Shown: piece by piece, positions 34,180 to 42,848 of the stretch
Layout of the letters: each line of letters starts with the position of its first letter
Numbering within the stretch: position 1 is the first letter of the stretch
Assembly: GCF_019297835.1 (NCBI RefSeq)
Contig: NZ_CP079203.1
Coordinates: 3,538,001-3,602,000 of the forward strand
DNA: 64,000 nucleotides
Source: Sphingomonas sanguinis
GTDB taxonomy: Bacteria > Pseudomonadota > Alphaproteobacteria > Sphingomonadales > Sphingomonadaceae
Direction of reading: 5' to 3'
Made by a program: the position numbers and the translations under genes
Notes under the pieces: model-generated
The model's input: only the letters and a program-made list of their open reading frames with translations
What the model was told of the DNA's origin: nothing
Database searches by the model: none

Positions 34180-34728
34180 TCATGCCGCCAACGGCATCGC
34201 GGGATTTCGCTCCTCCTCCAGGTCCAGCGCATAATGGATGCTGGGCGACAGCGTCGCCCGTCCGGCCGAGGCGCGGGCCATGCGCTGGCCGGTCGGGCGG
34301 AAGCCCAGCTTGGTCAGGACGTGGCCCGAGGCGGGGTTGTCGACGAAATGCCAGGCGTTCAGTCGGGTGATCGGCAAAGCGTGGCGCGCCATCGCAACGA
34401 CGGCGCGGCCCGCTTCGGTCGCATAGCCGCGCCCCCAGGCGTCGGGCGTCAGCCAGTAACCCAGTTCATGCCCCGTATCGCCCGCGATGATCGCGATTCC
34501 CCCGATCAGTTCGGGCGCCCCGCCCCGGTCGAGCGCGGTCATCAGGAAGCGCGGCTCGGTCGGGCCGCAGGGCTGGGCCAGCCAGCGCTCGGCGTCGTCA
34601 TGGGTGTACGGATGGGGCACGCGCGCCGCCATGCGGGCGACGGCTTCATGGCCGATGGCCTTGGTCAGGGCGGCGGCATCTTCCGGCCAGGCTGGCCGTA
34701 ACAACAATCTTGGGGTCCGCGCGAACAT
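34180..34728 (-). CDS. GNAT N-acetyltransferase, RimJ/RimL type
   Basis: About 182 residues from MFARTPRLLLRPAWPEDA (34728); a longer frame would run through the rpmA terminator and is not used. The start TPRLLLRP is the RimJ/RimL-type opening, followed by GYWLTPDAWGRGYATEAGRAV (acetyl-CoA pyrophosphate loop) and NAWHFVDNPASGHVLTKLGFRPTG. Members acetylate protein N-termini or small amines; the substrate is unknown here. Its position between rpmA and obgE is typical of alphaproteobacteria and may point to a ribosome-linked target. Confidence 0.85.
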   Translation of the reverse strand: MFARTPRLLLRPAWPEDAAALTKAIGHEAVARMAARVPHPYTHDDAERWLAQPCGPTEPRFLMTALDRGGAPELIGGIAIIAGDTGHELGYWLTPDAWGRGYATEAGRAVVAMARHALPITRLNAWHFVDNPASGHVLTKLGFRPTGQRMARASAGRATLSPSIHYALDLEEERNPAMPLAA

Positions 34729-34814
34729 CACTCGACAACTCCTCGTCGCGTCGGGCGCTTGCCACAGACCCATGACGGGACGGCGACAGAAGCCCAAACG
34801 GTGGAGGGAGCATG

Positions 34815-34850
34815 AAAAAAGGGAGCCGGGGTGACCCGTCTCCCTTTTTT
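34815..34850 (-). terminator. Bidirectional intrinsic terminator after rpmA
   Basis: AAAAAAGGGAG (34815-34825) pairs with CTCCCTTTTTT (34840-34850), and the loop holds a second GGG/CCC pairing. It has an A tract on one side and a T tract on the other, so it works in both directions. It ends the rplU-rpmA transcript 60 bases after rpmA. Confidence 0.9.
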
Positions 34851-34908
34851 GCTGGTTCCTGCGCGGAACCCGGGTCACCCTGGTGGGCAACCCGGCGCGG
34901 TTGCCCGA

Positions 34909-35175
34909 TTATTCGGCCGCTGCGGCCAGTTCGACCGAGCAGAATTTACGGCCAAGCTTGCCCTCGTGGAACGCGACGCGGCCATCGACGAGCGCGAACA
35001 GGGTATGGTCCTTGCCCATGCCCACGTTGCGACCCGGATAGAACTTCGTCCCGCGCTGACGCACGAGGATGTTGCCGGCGATGGCTTCCTGGCCACCGAA
35101 CTTCTTCACGCCAAGGCGACGGCCGGCCGAATCACGACCGTTACGCGACGAACCGCCTGCTTTCTTATGTGCCAT
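34909..35175 (-). CDS. rpmA: 50S ribosomal protein L27
   Basis: 88 residues, [20 protein letters not shown], full-length L27 with the N-terminal tail that reaches the peptidyl transferase centre, then [16 protein letters not shown] and [15 protein letters not shown]. There is no N-terminal extension of the kind cleaved in Firmicutes. It lies 43 bases after rplU on the same transcript and is closed by a strong intrinsic terminator. A small GGGCAACC/GGTTGCCC hairpin (34885-34906) lies just 3' of the stop. Confidence 0.98.
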   Translation of the reverse strand: MAHKKAGGSSRNGRDSAGRRLGVKKFGGQEAIAGNILVRQRGTKFYPGRNVGMGKDHTLFALVDGRVAFHEGKLGRKFCSVELAAAAE

Positions 35176-35218
35176 TGCGAACTACTCCTGGATTTCGTTG
35201 GGGTGGCGCGGCTGAAAT

Positions 35219-35518
35219 TCAGGCGCCGACCGACACGATCTTCAGGATCGTGTGCTGCTGACGATGGCCGTTGCGACGACGATAGTTGTGGCGACGGCGC
35301 TTCTTGAAGACGATGACCTTGTCGGCCTTCGCCTGAGCGATGATCTCGGCGGCAACGGTGATGCCGTCGACGGCCTTCAGCTCCGAGCCTTCGCCCGCCA
35401 GCAGAACGTCACCCAGCGTCACCGACGCGCCGGCTTCGCCCTCGATCTTTTCGACGACGATCTTATCTCCGGCGGCGACGCGATACTGCTTGCCGCCCGT
35501 GCGCACGACTGCGAACAT
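35219..35518 (-). CDS. rplU: 50S ribosomal protein L21
   Basis: 99 residues from [18 protein letters not shown] (35518), the standard L21 start; the ORF extends 12 bases further without a ribosome site. The conserved [17 protein letters not shown] tail binds 23S rRNA. It is the first gene of the rplU-rpmA operon; the promoter must lie in the 300-base gap upstream, shared with the divergent TonB receptor gene. Confidence 0.97.
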   Translation of the reverse strand: MFAVVRTGGKQYRVAAGDKIVVEKIEGEAGASVTLGDVLLAGEGSELKAVDGITVAAEIIAQAKADKVIVFKKRRRHNYRRRNGHRQQHTILKIVSVGA

Positions 35519-35825
35519 GGCTGTTATCACTTCCCAAATACATGGCTCCCGCGCGGGAATGCCCGTCGGGAAAGAACGGCCAGCTAGGCAAAGGTGGCCG
35601 GATTGTCAACCTGGGAATCTGTCTTTCGCCCGGATTTGCCATTCCGAAGACGAACGTGCCGATCCAGCCGGATTGGTCCTATTCTGGCAATGTTGCGCTG
35701 CAGCAACAACCGCATGACAAAATTATGAAACGATTGAAATGGGAATTGCGGGTGTCCGTCGTCGACATATTCTGATGCTCGGGGGCGGCAAAATGACCGC
35801 CCTGTATCAAAAAATGGGGAATTTG
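35519..35825. other. Divergent promoter region of rplU and the TonB receptor
   Basis: About 300 bases without a gene. AT-rich stretches near 35700-35760 and a GGGGAA ribosome site before 35826 belong to the receptor gene. No clear operator or riboswitch structure was seen. Confidence 0.45.
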
Positions 35826-38426
35826 ATGCGGATATCTCACGCCACGCTACTGCTCGCCTCCGTGTCGGGGCTCTGTCTCGCGCTGCCCGCCGCCGCACAG
35901 GACGCCGCACCGGCCGCCGCCGGGCAGGAAACGCCTGAGTCGCAGGATACGATCGTCGTGACCGGCAGCCGCATTCCCGGCCGCACCATCGCCGACAGCC
36001 CGGTGCCGGTCGACGTGATCGGCGGCGAACAGCTGACCAATGCGGGCTATACCGAAACCAACAAGCTGCTGAACCAGCTGGTGCCCTCGTTCAACTTCCC
36101 GCAGCCTTCGATCACCGACGGCACCGACTCGCTGCGTCCCGCGACGCTGCGCGGGCTGGCACCGGACCAGACGCTGGTGCTGGTCAACGGCAAGCGCCGC
36201 CATCAGGCCGCACTGCTCAACCTGAACGGATCGGTCGGGCGCGGGTCGGGCGCGGTCGACCTGAACGAGATCATTCCCATCGCCATCGACCGGATCGAGA
36301 TCCTGCGCGACGGCGCCTCCTCGCTCTATGGCTCCGACGCGATCGCGGGCGTTATCAATATCCAGCTCTCCAAGCGAAAGGGCGTGCGCAGCTCGGTCAC
36401 CTATGGCCAATATCGCACCAGCATGGACGGGGTGAAGGACCTGCTCGGCGTCCAGACCGACGCGGCGGGCAATCCGGTGATCGCGGTGTCGGGGGGCACC
36501 AACCGCGCCAACGACATATTGGGCCTCAACTACTCGCAGGACGACCGGGTGCGCCATGACGGCGATACGCTGACGCTGGCCTCGTCGATCGGCCTGCCGA
36601 TGGGGCCGGACGGCTATTTCGTCTTTTCCAGCCAGTTCCGCGACCGCGATCCCACCCAGCGGGCCGCCGCTGATCCCCGTCGCCAATATTTCGCGGGCGA
36701 TGCGCGCGAGCTGACCGCCAACCGCTTCAACCACGCCTATGGCGACGGCAAGACGCGCGACATGAACCTGTTCGTGAATGCGGGCACGCAGATCGCCGGG
36801 CAGTTCGACCTCTATACCTTCGGCTCCTACGGCATTCGCGACGGGTTGGGCGCGGGCTTCTTCCGGCGGCCCAACGACTCGCGCAACCGCGACTGGTCGG
36901 CTTCGACCACGACCTTCGTGCCTTATTACCCCAATGGTTTCCTGCCGTTCATCCGGTCCGAGATTGAGGATTATTCCGGCGCGGTCGGGGTAAAGGGCGA
37001 GATCGCCGATGGCTGGAACGCCGATCTGTCGGTCGTTTACGGCGCCAACTCGCTCGATTACTCGGTCGAGAACAGCTTCAATACCTCGCTGGGTGGGGCG
37101 GGCAGCCCGCGCAATTTCTATGCGGGCGGCATCCGTTTCGGCCAGATCGTCGGCAATTTCGACCTCAGTCACCGCTTCGACGTGGGCTTCATGAATTCGC
37201 TGGGCTTCGCGGCGGGCGGCGAGGTCCGGCGCGAGAATTTCAGCATCAAGGCGGGCAATCCGGCCAGCTATGAGAACGGCCCGTTCGTGCCCAACGGTGC
37301 GCCTGGCGGGGCGCAGGTCTTCCCCGGCTTCCGCCCGGCCAACGCGATCGATGTGTCGCGCAACAGCTTTGCCGGTTATGTCGAACTGGATGCAGAGGTG
37401 AACGATGCCCTGTCCGTCCAGGCGGCGGGCCGGTACGAGCATTATTCGGATTTCGGCGACACGGTGAACGGCAAGCTGGCCGGGCGATTGCAGCTCTTCC
37501 CCGGTGTCGCGGTGCGCGGCTCGATCTCGACCGGCTTCCGCGCGCCCAGCCTGGCGCAGCAATATTTCAGCACCTCGTCGACCAACAACGTCGCGGGCAC
37601 GCTGCTGGAAATCCTGACCGTGCCGGTGTCGAGCCCGCTGGCGATCGCGCTGGGTTCCAAGCCGCTCCAGCCCGAAAAGGCGACCAATTTCGGCGGCGGC
37701 CTGACCTTCGATCCGATTCCCGGCTTCAACGTGACGGCGGACTATTATCAGATTCGCATCCGCGACCGCATCGTGCTCAGCGAGAATCTGCAGGGCACCG
37801 CGGTCAACGCGCTGCTGCGGGCGCAGGGCTTTGCGGGCGTCAACTCGGCGCGGTTCTTCGTCAACGGCGTCGATACCAAGACTCAGGGCGTGGACGTGAT
37901 CGCCACCTATCGCGTCCCCGATTTCGGTTATGGCCGGGTCAGCCTGACCGCCGGGTTCAACTATAACGAACAGGCGATCACCGGGCGTGCTTCGCTCCCC
38001 TCACTGCCGGGCCTGCTCGTCTTCGGTCGCGCGGAAAGCTATCGCCTGACCAAGGGGCAGCCGAACAGCAAGATCAACCTGGGCGCCGATTACGAACTGG
38101 GCCGCGTCTCCGCGACGGTCCGCACCAATCGCTACGGCACCGTCTTCTCGGCGGGAAGTGCAACCGATCTGGCGATCGCGCCGGGGGCGGGGGTGGGCGA
38201 CTTCACCCTGGCGCCCAAATGGATCACCGATGCCGAGATTCGGGTGAAGCCGATCGAGGCGCTGGAACTGGCGATCGGGGCGGACAATCTGTTCGACATC
38301 TATCCCACCCGCACGCCCGTCGGCGGGACGAACGGGGTGAACAATTATTTCCTGCCCTATTCCAGCCTGTCGCCCTTCGGCTTCAACGGTCGGTTCCTCT
38401 ATGCGCGGGCCTCGGTAAACTTCTGA
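35826..38426 (+). CDS. TonB-dependent receptor (GSRIPGR class), substrate unknown
   Basis: About 866 residues from MRISHATLLLASVSGLCLA (35826), which gives a clean signal peptide ending AAAQ; the longer frame is disfavoured. A TonB-box-like QDTIVVTGSRIPG segment is followed by the plug domain (DQTLVLVNGKRRHQAALLN, RIEILRDGASSLYGSDAIAGVINI) and a 22-strand barrel ending in ASVNF. The plug motif belongs to the large group of sphingomonad receptors for organic substrates rather than classic siderophore receptors, but the ligand cannot be read from sequence. It stands alone between rplU and hspQ with no companion hydrolase or transporter, and uses TonB energy to pass its ligand across the outer membrane. 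Confidence 0.88.
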   Translation: MRISHATLLLASVSGLCLALPAAAQDAAPAAAGQETPESQDTIVVTGSRIPGRTIADSPVPVDVIGGEQLTNAGYTETNKLLNQLVPSFNFPQPSITDGTDSLRPATLRGLAPDQTLVLVNGKRRHQAALLNLNGSVGRGSGAVDLNEIIPIAIDRIEILRDGASSLYGSDAIAGVINIQLSKRKGVRSSVTYGQYRTSMDGVKDLLGVQTDAAGNPVIAVSGGTNRANDILGLNYSQDDRVRHDGDTLTLASSIGLPMGPDGYFVFSSQFRDRDPTQRAAADPRRQYFAGDARELTANRFNHAYGDGKTRDMNLFVNAGTQIAGQFDLYTFGSYGIRDGLGAGFFRRPNDSRNRDWSASTTTFVPYYPNGFLPFIRSEIEDYSGAVGVKGEIADGWNADLSVVYGANSLDYSVENSFNTSLGGAGSPRNFYAGGIRFGQIVGNFDLSHRFDVGFMNSLGFAAGGEVRRENFSIKAGNPASYENGPFVPNGAPGGAQVFPGFRPANAIDVSRNSFAGYVELDAEVNDALSVQAAGRYEHYSDFGDTVNGKLAGRLQLFPGVAVRGSISTGFRAPSLAQQYFSTSSTNNVAGTLLEILTVPVSSPLAIALGSKPLQPEKATNFGGGLTFDPIPGFNVTADYYQIRIRDRIVLSENLQGTAVNALLRAQGFAGVNSARFFVNGVDTKTQGVDVIATYRVPDFGYGRVSLTAGFNYNEQAITGRASLPSLPGLLVFGRAESYRLTKGQPNSKINLGADYELGRVSATVRTNRYGTVFSAGSATDLAIAPGAGVGDFTLAPKWITDAEIRVKPIEALELAIGADNLFDIYPTRTPVGGTNGVNNYFLPYSSLSPFGFNGRFLYARASVNF

Positions 38427-38433
38427 GGCACGC

Positions 38434-38467
38434 AGGGGCGGTCGGGGTACATGTCCCGGCCGCCTGC
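38434..38467. terminator. Imperfect G/C hairpin between TonB receptor gene and hspQ
   Basis: GCAGGGGCGGTCGGG and CCCGGCCGCCTGC can pair across a short GTACATGT loop with one or two bulges. It lies in the 43-base gap between the convergent stops, so it is a candidate bidirectional terminator, without a U tract. Confidence 0.45.
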
Positions 38468-38469
38468 GA

Positions 38470-38796
38470 TCAATGCCGGTGTTCGCGCTTCAACAGATAA
38501 CGGCCATCGGCATAGCCGGTGAACAGGCCGGAGATGGCGGGATGCTCGATGGGTTCGTCGCTATCGTCGTGCAGCAGATTCTGCTGGCTGACATAGGCGA
38601 CATAGCTCGACTCGGCATTCTCGGCGAGCAGGTGATAGAAGGGCTGGTCCTTGGCCGGGCGAATCTGTTCGGGAATCGCGTCATACCATTCGTCGCTATT
38701 GGCGAAGACGGGGTCGACGTCGAAGATGACGCCGCGAATGTCGAACATCCGGTGCCGCACGACATCCCCGATCGCGAACCGGGCGGTTGCGATCAT
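38470..38796 (-). CDS. hspQ: Heat shock protein HspQ (hemimethylated DNA-binding domain)
   Basis: 108 residues from the ATG at 38796. I choose it over the upstream ATG (38850) because GGAGG lies exactly five bases before it and the length matches HspQ. It starts MIATARFAIGDVVRHRMFDIRGVIFDVDP, the YccV/HspQ fold, and continues with WYDAIP, KDQPFYHLLAE, YVAYVSQQNLL and HPAISGLF. HspQ proteins are known as Lon specificity factors and DnaA-related hemimethylated DNA binders. It is convergent with the TonB receptor gene and lies just before tRNA-Ser. Confidence 0.88.
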   Translation of the reverse strand: MIATARFAIGDVVRHRMFDIRGVIFDVDPVFANSDEWYDAIPEQIRPAKDQPFYHLLAENAESSYVAYVSQQNLLHDDSDEPIEHPAISGLFTGYADGRYLLKREHRH

Positions 38797-38978
38797 CGGG
38801 GCCTCCACGTCCAGGCGCGAGGTGAGGGGGAGGGTGTCGGTCAGGTCCATGCCTCATGATTTAATGTCTTTGTCGCGCCGCACAAGTTTAGGCGCTTGCA
38901 ATGCGCAAAAAGCTGATCTAACAGCGCGCCTCCAATCGATCAGCCCCGGCGGTTTCCTACCGCCCGGATCGTCCTCGC

Positions 38979-39070
<92 letters not shown>

Positions 39071-39221
39071 TATGCCCCTGTGCGGCTGGCAAAAAACCCT
39101 GAAATCTGCTACAAAACCCCGGAAATCAGCGGTTTTCTGATGCCGCTGCGTTTCACTCGATCCGACACAATCCCACGCGAAGTGTGGGGAAAAGTGTGGG
39201 GAAAAATTGAGGTGAGGTGGC

Positions 39222-40412
39222 ATGGGAAAGCTCACTGCGCTCAAGATTCGATCGCTGATCGAGACCGGACGCTATTCGGACGGGGACGGCCTGTTTCTAG
39301 AAATCAACGGCAAAGGGGCAGCCAGCTGGGTCCTTCGCGTTCAGAATAAGGGAAAACGCCAGGATATCGGGCTGGGATCACTCAAAGCGGTTTCTCTCAA
39401 GGATGCCAGAGAGGCCGCGTTCCTCACACGCCAGAAGATCGCACAGGGCATCGACCCTGTCGCGGAGCGGAAGCAGGAGCGGCAGGTGATTCCGACGTTC
39501 CGCAAGGCCGCCGAGATGGTCCATGAGGAACACAAGGAGGCGTGGAAGAATGGCAAGCATCAGGATCAGTGGATATCGACGCTGAAGAGCTACGCCTTCC
39601 CCAAGATGGGCGACCGCTTGGTCAGCGAAATCGAAGGTCCGTTGATCCGGGACGTATTGGCACCCATCTGGCTGACGAAGCCGGAAACGGCGCGCCGTGT
39701 ACGGCAACGCATCGGCACCGTCCTCGACTGGTCATACGCACGGGGGTTCCGCGCGACCGAAGCGCCAATGCGGTCGCTTTCCAAGGGGCTGCCTCGTCAG
39801 CCCAAAAAGGAGAACCATTTCGCGGCCCTGCCTTATGCAGGCGTGCCGAACTTCCTGGAGAAGCTGGGCGAGCGGGGATCGGTAGGCCGCGTTGCGTTGG
39901 AAGCGCTTATCCTGACGGCGACGCGGTCGGGCGAAATCCGGGGGGCGACTTGGTCGGAGCTCGACCTCGAAGCTGCATTGTGGACGATCCCCGCCGAGCG
40001 GATGAAAATGGGGCGAGTGCATGTCGTGCCTCTCGCACCCGAAGCGGTGGCGGTGTTCGAGCGTGCCAAGACGTTCAAGGTTGGCGCCAGCGACTTGGTC
40101 TTCCCGGGCCAGAACGTGAAGAAGCCGCTGTCGGATATGACGCTCCTCAAGATCCTGCGGGACATGGACCTCGCGGTGACGGTGCACGGGTTCCGGTCGG
40201 CATTCCGCGACTGGGTCGCAGAGCAGACGGACTACTCAGGGGAAATCGCCGAGGCGGCGCTCGCCCACACAGTCTCGAACAAGGTCGAGGCGGCCTATCG
40301 CCGGACCGACTTTCTCGAGAAACGCCGGCTGCTCATGCGTGAATGGGTGGCGTTCTGCAAAAAGACGCCCCCTCCGTCGGCGGAAAGCCGGGACGACGAG
40401 TCTAAGGCCTGA
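39222..40412 (+). CDS. Tyrosine recombinase/integrase (P4-type, DUF4102 N-terminus)
   Basis: 396 residues. The N-terminal arm-binding DUF4102 domain contains YSDGDGLFLEINGKGAASWVLR. The core-binding domain is at about 95-190. The catalytic domain has TATRSGEIRGATW (Arg), HGFRSAFRDWV (His-x-x-Arg) and HTVSNKVEAAYRRTDFLEKRR, the nucleophilic Tyr. All key residues are present, so the enzyme looks active. Such integrases insert islands at tRNA 3' ends, and this one starts just after tRNA-Ser(CGA). No repeat of the tRNA 3' end was found downstream in the window, so attR is probably beyond 64 kb, consistent with tra genes at 59-64 kb. Confidence 0.93.
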   Translation: MGKLTALKIRSLIETGRYSDGDGLFLEINGKGAASWVLRVQNKGKRQDIGLGSLKAVSLKDAREAAFLTRQKIAQGIDPVAERKQERQVIPTFRKAAEMVHEEHKEAWKNGKHQDQWISTLKSYAFPKMGDRLVSEIEGPLIRDVLAPIWLTKPETARRVRQRIGTVLDWSYARGFRATEAPMRSLSKGLPRQPKKENHFAALPYAGVPNFLEKLGERGSVGRVALEALILTATRSGEIRGATWSELDLEAALWTIPAERMKMGRVHVVPLAPEAVAVFERAKTFKVGASDLVFPGQNVKKPLSDMTLLKILRDMDLAVTVHGFRSAFRDWVAEQTDYSGEIAEAALAHTVSNKVEAAYRRTDFLEKRRLLMREWVAFCKKTPPPSAESRDDESKA

Positions 40413-40987
40413 GCTTGGCCTCGAATAGGGGAAGGAGTTGTAGCGTGGGAGGTGCGCCAAGCGCTTCTAGGGGAGAGCGGCCCGTTCTGGCCCTCGTCGA
40501 CCCGCCCGCTCCTGACCGATTGCGCTAAGCCGGCAGCGGGCGCGGTCAACTGCCGCGACGACCTACTCATGCTATGGGGCGCTCGCGGCGCTATCGATCA
40601 AGAAAGTGGAGCGGCCGTTTGCGACCAAAGTTGGCCGTCCGCGTTCGTCCCGGCGCACGTCTGGTCTCGATAATAGCGGCCGTCCGCCCTGATCAAGGCA
40701 AGCGATCGGAGCATGCCGAATGGACAAACGTCTGCACGGCCTTCGAATCTTGGGCCGCGAACCGGCGCGTCGAAACTCGGGTGGCAAGGGGAACGGCCGC
40801 TCTCGGGCGCTAAAGTGGCGAAGTGCCCCTTTGTTCAGACAATGGTGGCGGACAGCTACGCCCACGTTATGCGAGCATTCCGCTTGCTCTCAGCGGATCC
40901 CGGAAGCTGCCGTTATCCGGCTCCAGTCAACAAAACCGTTTGCAGCTGACCAGCCGAGTTTGGGTATACGGCTCGTCATGCGCACAT
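40413..40987. other. Intergenic region after integrase, no gene seen
   Basis: About 575 bases. Short frames exist on both strands, the longest on the minus strand at 40572-40865. They are Arg/Pro-rich, lack ribosome sites and match nothing I know. I see degraded or non-coding island DNA. Confidence 0.5.
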
Positions 40988-40991
40988 CTAG

Positions 40992-41053
40992 GGTCAGGAC
41001 CCATTGATGTGAACGTCGCGATCTGATTCAGGCTCCGCGAGGAGACTGGGATG
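40992..41053 (+). repeat. Solo IS5-type end, left boundary of a 5.2-kb unit
   Basis: From GGTCAGGACCCATTGATG onward, 62 bases match the outer end of the complete IS at 46195 read in reverse. The first 47 are identical and three mismatches follow up to the ATG. The transposase that should follow is missing. The flank is CTAG (40988-40991), the same as outside the other boundary (46196-46199). Confidence 0.8.
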
Positions 41054-41257
41054 CTCGGACTATCGATGCCTATGGGCCGAAGGTTGACGAGACAGCGCTG
41101 TGTACGAGCGATTGATCTCCTTAGCCAAATGGGGTGAGCGCCCTCGCTAAAGCGGTTTCGAACGCAGTTGAGCCACCTTCTCGCTCTGCTGGTGGTCGGT
41201 TGTCGGACGGGGCGCTATTGAACCGCGCCGGGTTTGCCGGAGGCCATTGGATGTGAG

Positions 41258-42166
41258 TCACGCTGCCATATCGATGATGTTGGCGGCAGCATAGAATTGC
41301 TCTTCGGCTTCGGCAGGCGGGATGTTGCCGATGGGTTCTAGCAGCCGGCGATGGTTGAACCAGTCGACCCATTCCAGCGTGGCGTATTCGACGGCCTCGA
41401 AGCTGCGCCAGGGTCCGCGCTTGTGGATCACCTCGGCCTTGTAGAGGCCGTTGATGGTCTCGGCCAAAGCGTTGTCGTAGCTGTCTCCGACGCTTCCGAC
41501 CGACGGCTCGATGCCCGCTTCGGTGAGGCGCTCGGTGTACTTGATGGACACATACTGGCTGCCGCGGTCGGAGTGGTGGACGAGGCCGCCACCCCGAAGT
41601 GGCCGACGGTCGTGCAGTGCCTGCTCAAGCGCATCAAGGACGAAGCCGGCATGCGCGCTCTGGCTGGCGCGCCAGCCGACGATCCGGCGGGCATAGGTGT
41701 CAATGACGAAGGCGACGTAGACAAAGCCTGCCCAGGTCGCGACGTAGGTGAAGTCCGACACCCAGAGCATGTTCGGCGCCGGCGCACGGAATTGCCGGTT
41801 TACCCGGTCGAGCGGGCATGACGCCGTCCTGTCGCTGACAGTGGTGCGCACCGGCTTGCCGCGGATCACGCCGGCCAAGCCCATCGTCCGCATCAGGCGG
41901 GCAACGGTGCAGCGGGCGATGTCGAACCCCTCCCGCCGCAGCTGGCGCCAGACCTTGCGCACGCCGTAGACGCGGAAGTTCTCCTCGAACACGCGGCGCA
42001 CCTCCAGCCCGAGCGCATCATCACGCCGAGCCCGAGCCGACCTCCTGGTCGGCTCAATCCTTCTGGCTGCATGCGCATGGTAGGTGGATGGGGCGATCGG
42101 CAGAACCCGGCAGATCGGCTCGACCCCGTACACCTCACGATGCGCGTCGATGAACGACACCATCAC
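41258..42166 (-). CDS. IS3-family transposase OrfB (DDE integrase domain)
   Basis: 302 residues. An HTH_21 region ([21 protein letters not shown]) and [15 protein letters not shown] precede the rve integrase core: [22 protein letters not shown] (first Asp), [10 protein letters not shown] (second Asp) and [17 protein letters not shown] (Glu), ending [21 protein letters not shown]. All three catalytic acids are present. It starts as orfA ends (42163/42166), so it is probably made as an OrfAB fusion by -1 frameshifting, as in other IS3 members. Confidence 0.93.
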   Translation of the reverse strand: MMVSFIDAHREVYGVEPICRVLPIAPSTYHAHAARRIEPTRRSARARRDDALGLEVRRVFEENFRVYGVRKVWRQLRREGFDIARCTVARLMRTMGLAGVIRGKPVRTTVSDRTASCPLDRVNRQFRAPAPNMLWVSDFTYVATWAGFVYVAFVIDTYARRIVGWRASQSAHAGFVLDALEQALHDRRPLRGGGLVHHSDRGSQYVSIKYTERLTEAGIEPSVGSVGDSYDNALAETINGLYKAEVIHKRGPWRSFEAVEYATLEWVDWFNHRRLLEPIGNIPPAEAEEQFYAAANIIDMAA

Positions 42167-42489
42167 CTCGCTCGGCGGTCGAGCTCCGCCATCGCAAAAT
42201 ACGCCGACGCTTTCCTGAGTATCTCGTTGGCCTGGCGCAGCTCCCGGTTCTCGCGTTCCAACGCCTTCATCCGGTCGGCAACATCGCTCGGCACGCCGGC
42301 ACGCGTGCCGCTATCGACCTCGGCCTTCTTCACCCACTCGTGCAGAGTTTGGCCGGCACAGCCAATCTTCGCTGCAATCGACACCACCGTTGCCCAGCGC
42401 GACGGGTGATCCTTCTCGTGATCCAGCACCATCCGCACGGCGCGCGCGCGCACCTCAGGCGAAAACTTGTTCGTGGTCTTGCTCGTCAT
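42163..42489 (-). CDS. IS3-family transposase OrfA (helix-turn-helix)
   Basis: 108 residues, a basic helix-turn-helix ([37 protein letters not shown]) followed by a leucine-zipper-like coil ([22 protein letters not shown]). It binds the element ends and regulates transposition. The coding frame overlaps orfB at the expected frameshift point near the end. Confidence 0.92.
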   Translation of the reverse strand: MTSKTTNKFSPEVRARAVRMVLDHEKDHPSRWATVVSIAAKIGCAGQTLHEWVKKAEVDSGTRAGVPSDVADRMKALERENRELRQANEILRKASAYFAMAELDRRAR

Positions 42490-42543
42490 AGCCCCTTCCT
42501 CTCAGGAGTTGGAGCCTCCGACAAACCCGGCGCGGTTCACTAT

Positions 42544-42848
42544 CGATTCGGGGTGCGGCATTGTTCGTGGCTCGTGAGGCTCCTGCATCGCTCGCTCTTT
42601 AGACCTTAGGTCACTACCCCTGCTCCATGGTAACTCATTGATACAGAGAACAATCAAGACGCCACTGTCATGCCAAGTCCGGGGGGGGGCGGTAGGGGAA
42701 ATGCGCAGCCCAATATTTCGGTCAGAATTGATAACGGAGAACGCTTTGATAGCTCATCTCAAGTCACTAAACCAACAATACACCAAGCGCTGCCATCGAC
42801 TGCCTGACCATCGATACAGCATTAATTCCTGCTCTCTATCGTCACTAT
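42544..42848. other. AT-richer gap between IS3 and the borosin-type gene
   Basis: About 305 bases. A run of nine G residues lies near 42680. Reading on from the methyltransferase gene in its other two frames gives stops within about 20 codons, so no lost hydrophobic peptide core is visible here. No gene called. Confidence 0.5.

Larger units (their letters stand above)
41219..42539 (-). mobile_element. IS3-family insertion sequence, IS407-like group
   Basis: A 1321-base element. The inverted repeat TGAACCGCGCCGGGTTTG (41219 onward) matches the reverse complement at the right end (42539 inward). A 4-base target duplication CTAT flanks it (41215-41218 and 42540-42543), the size typical of the IS407 group. 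It carries overlapping orfA and orfB on the minus strand, both intact. Confidence 0.92.

Noticed and set aside
40572..40865. Minus-strand 97-codon ORF after the integrase
   Set aside because: Arg/Pro-rich with no recognisable domain or ribosome site; several similar frames overlap on both strands.
42670..42690. Run of nine G residues after the borosin-type gene
   Set aside because: Could be a phase-variable tract or simple low complexity; no gene crosses it, so no functional claim.
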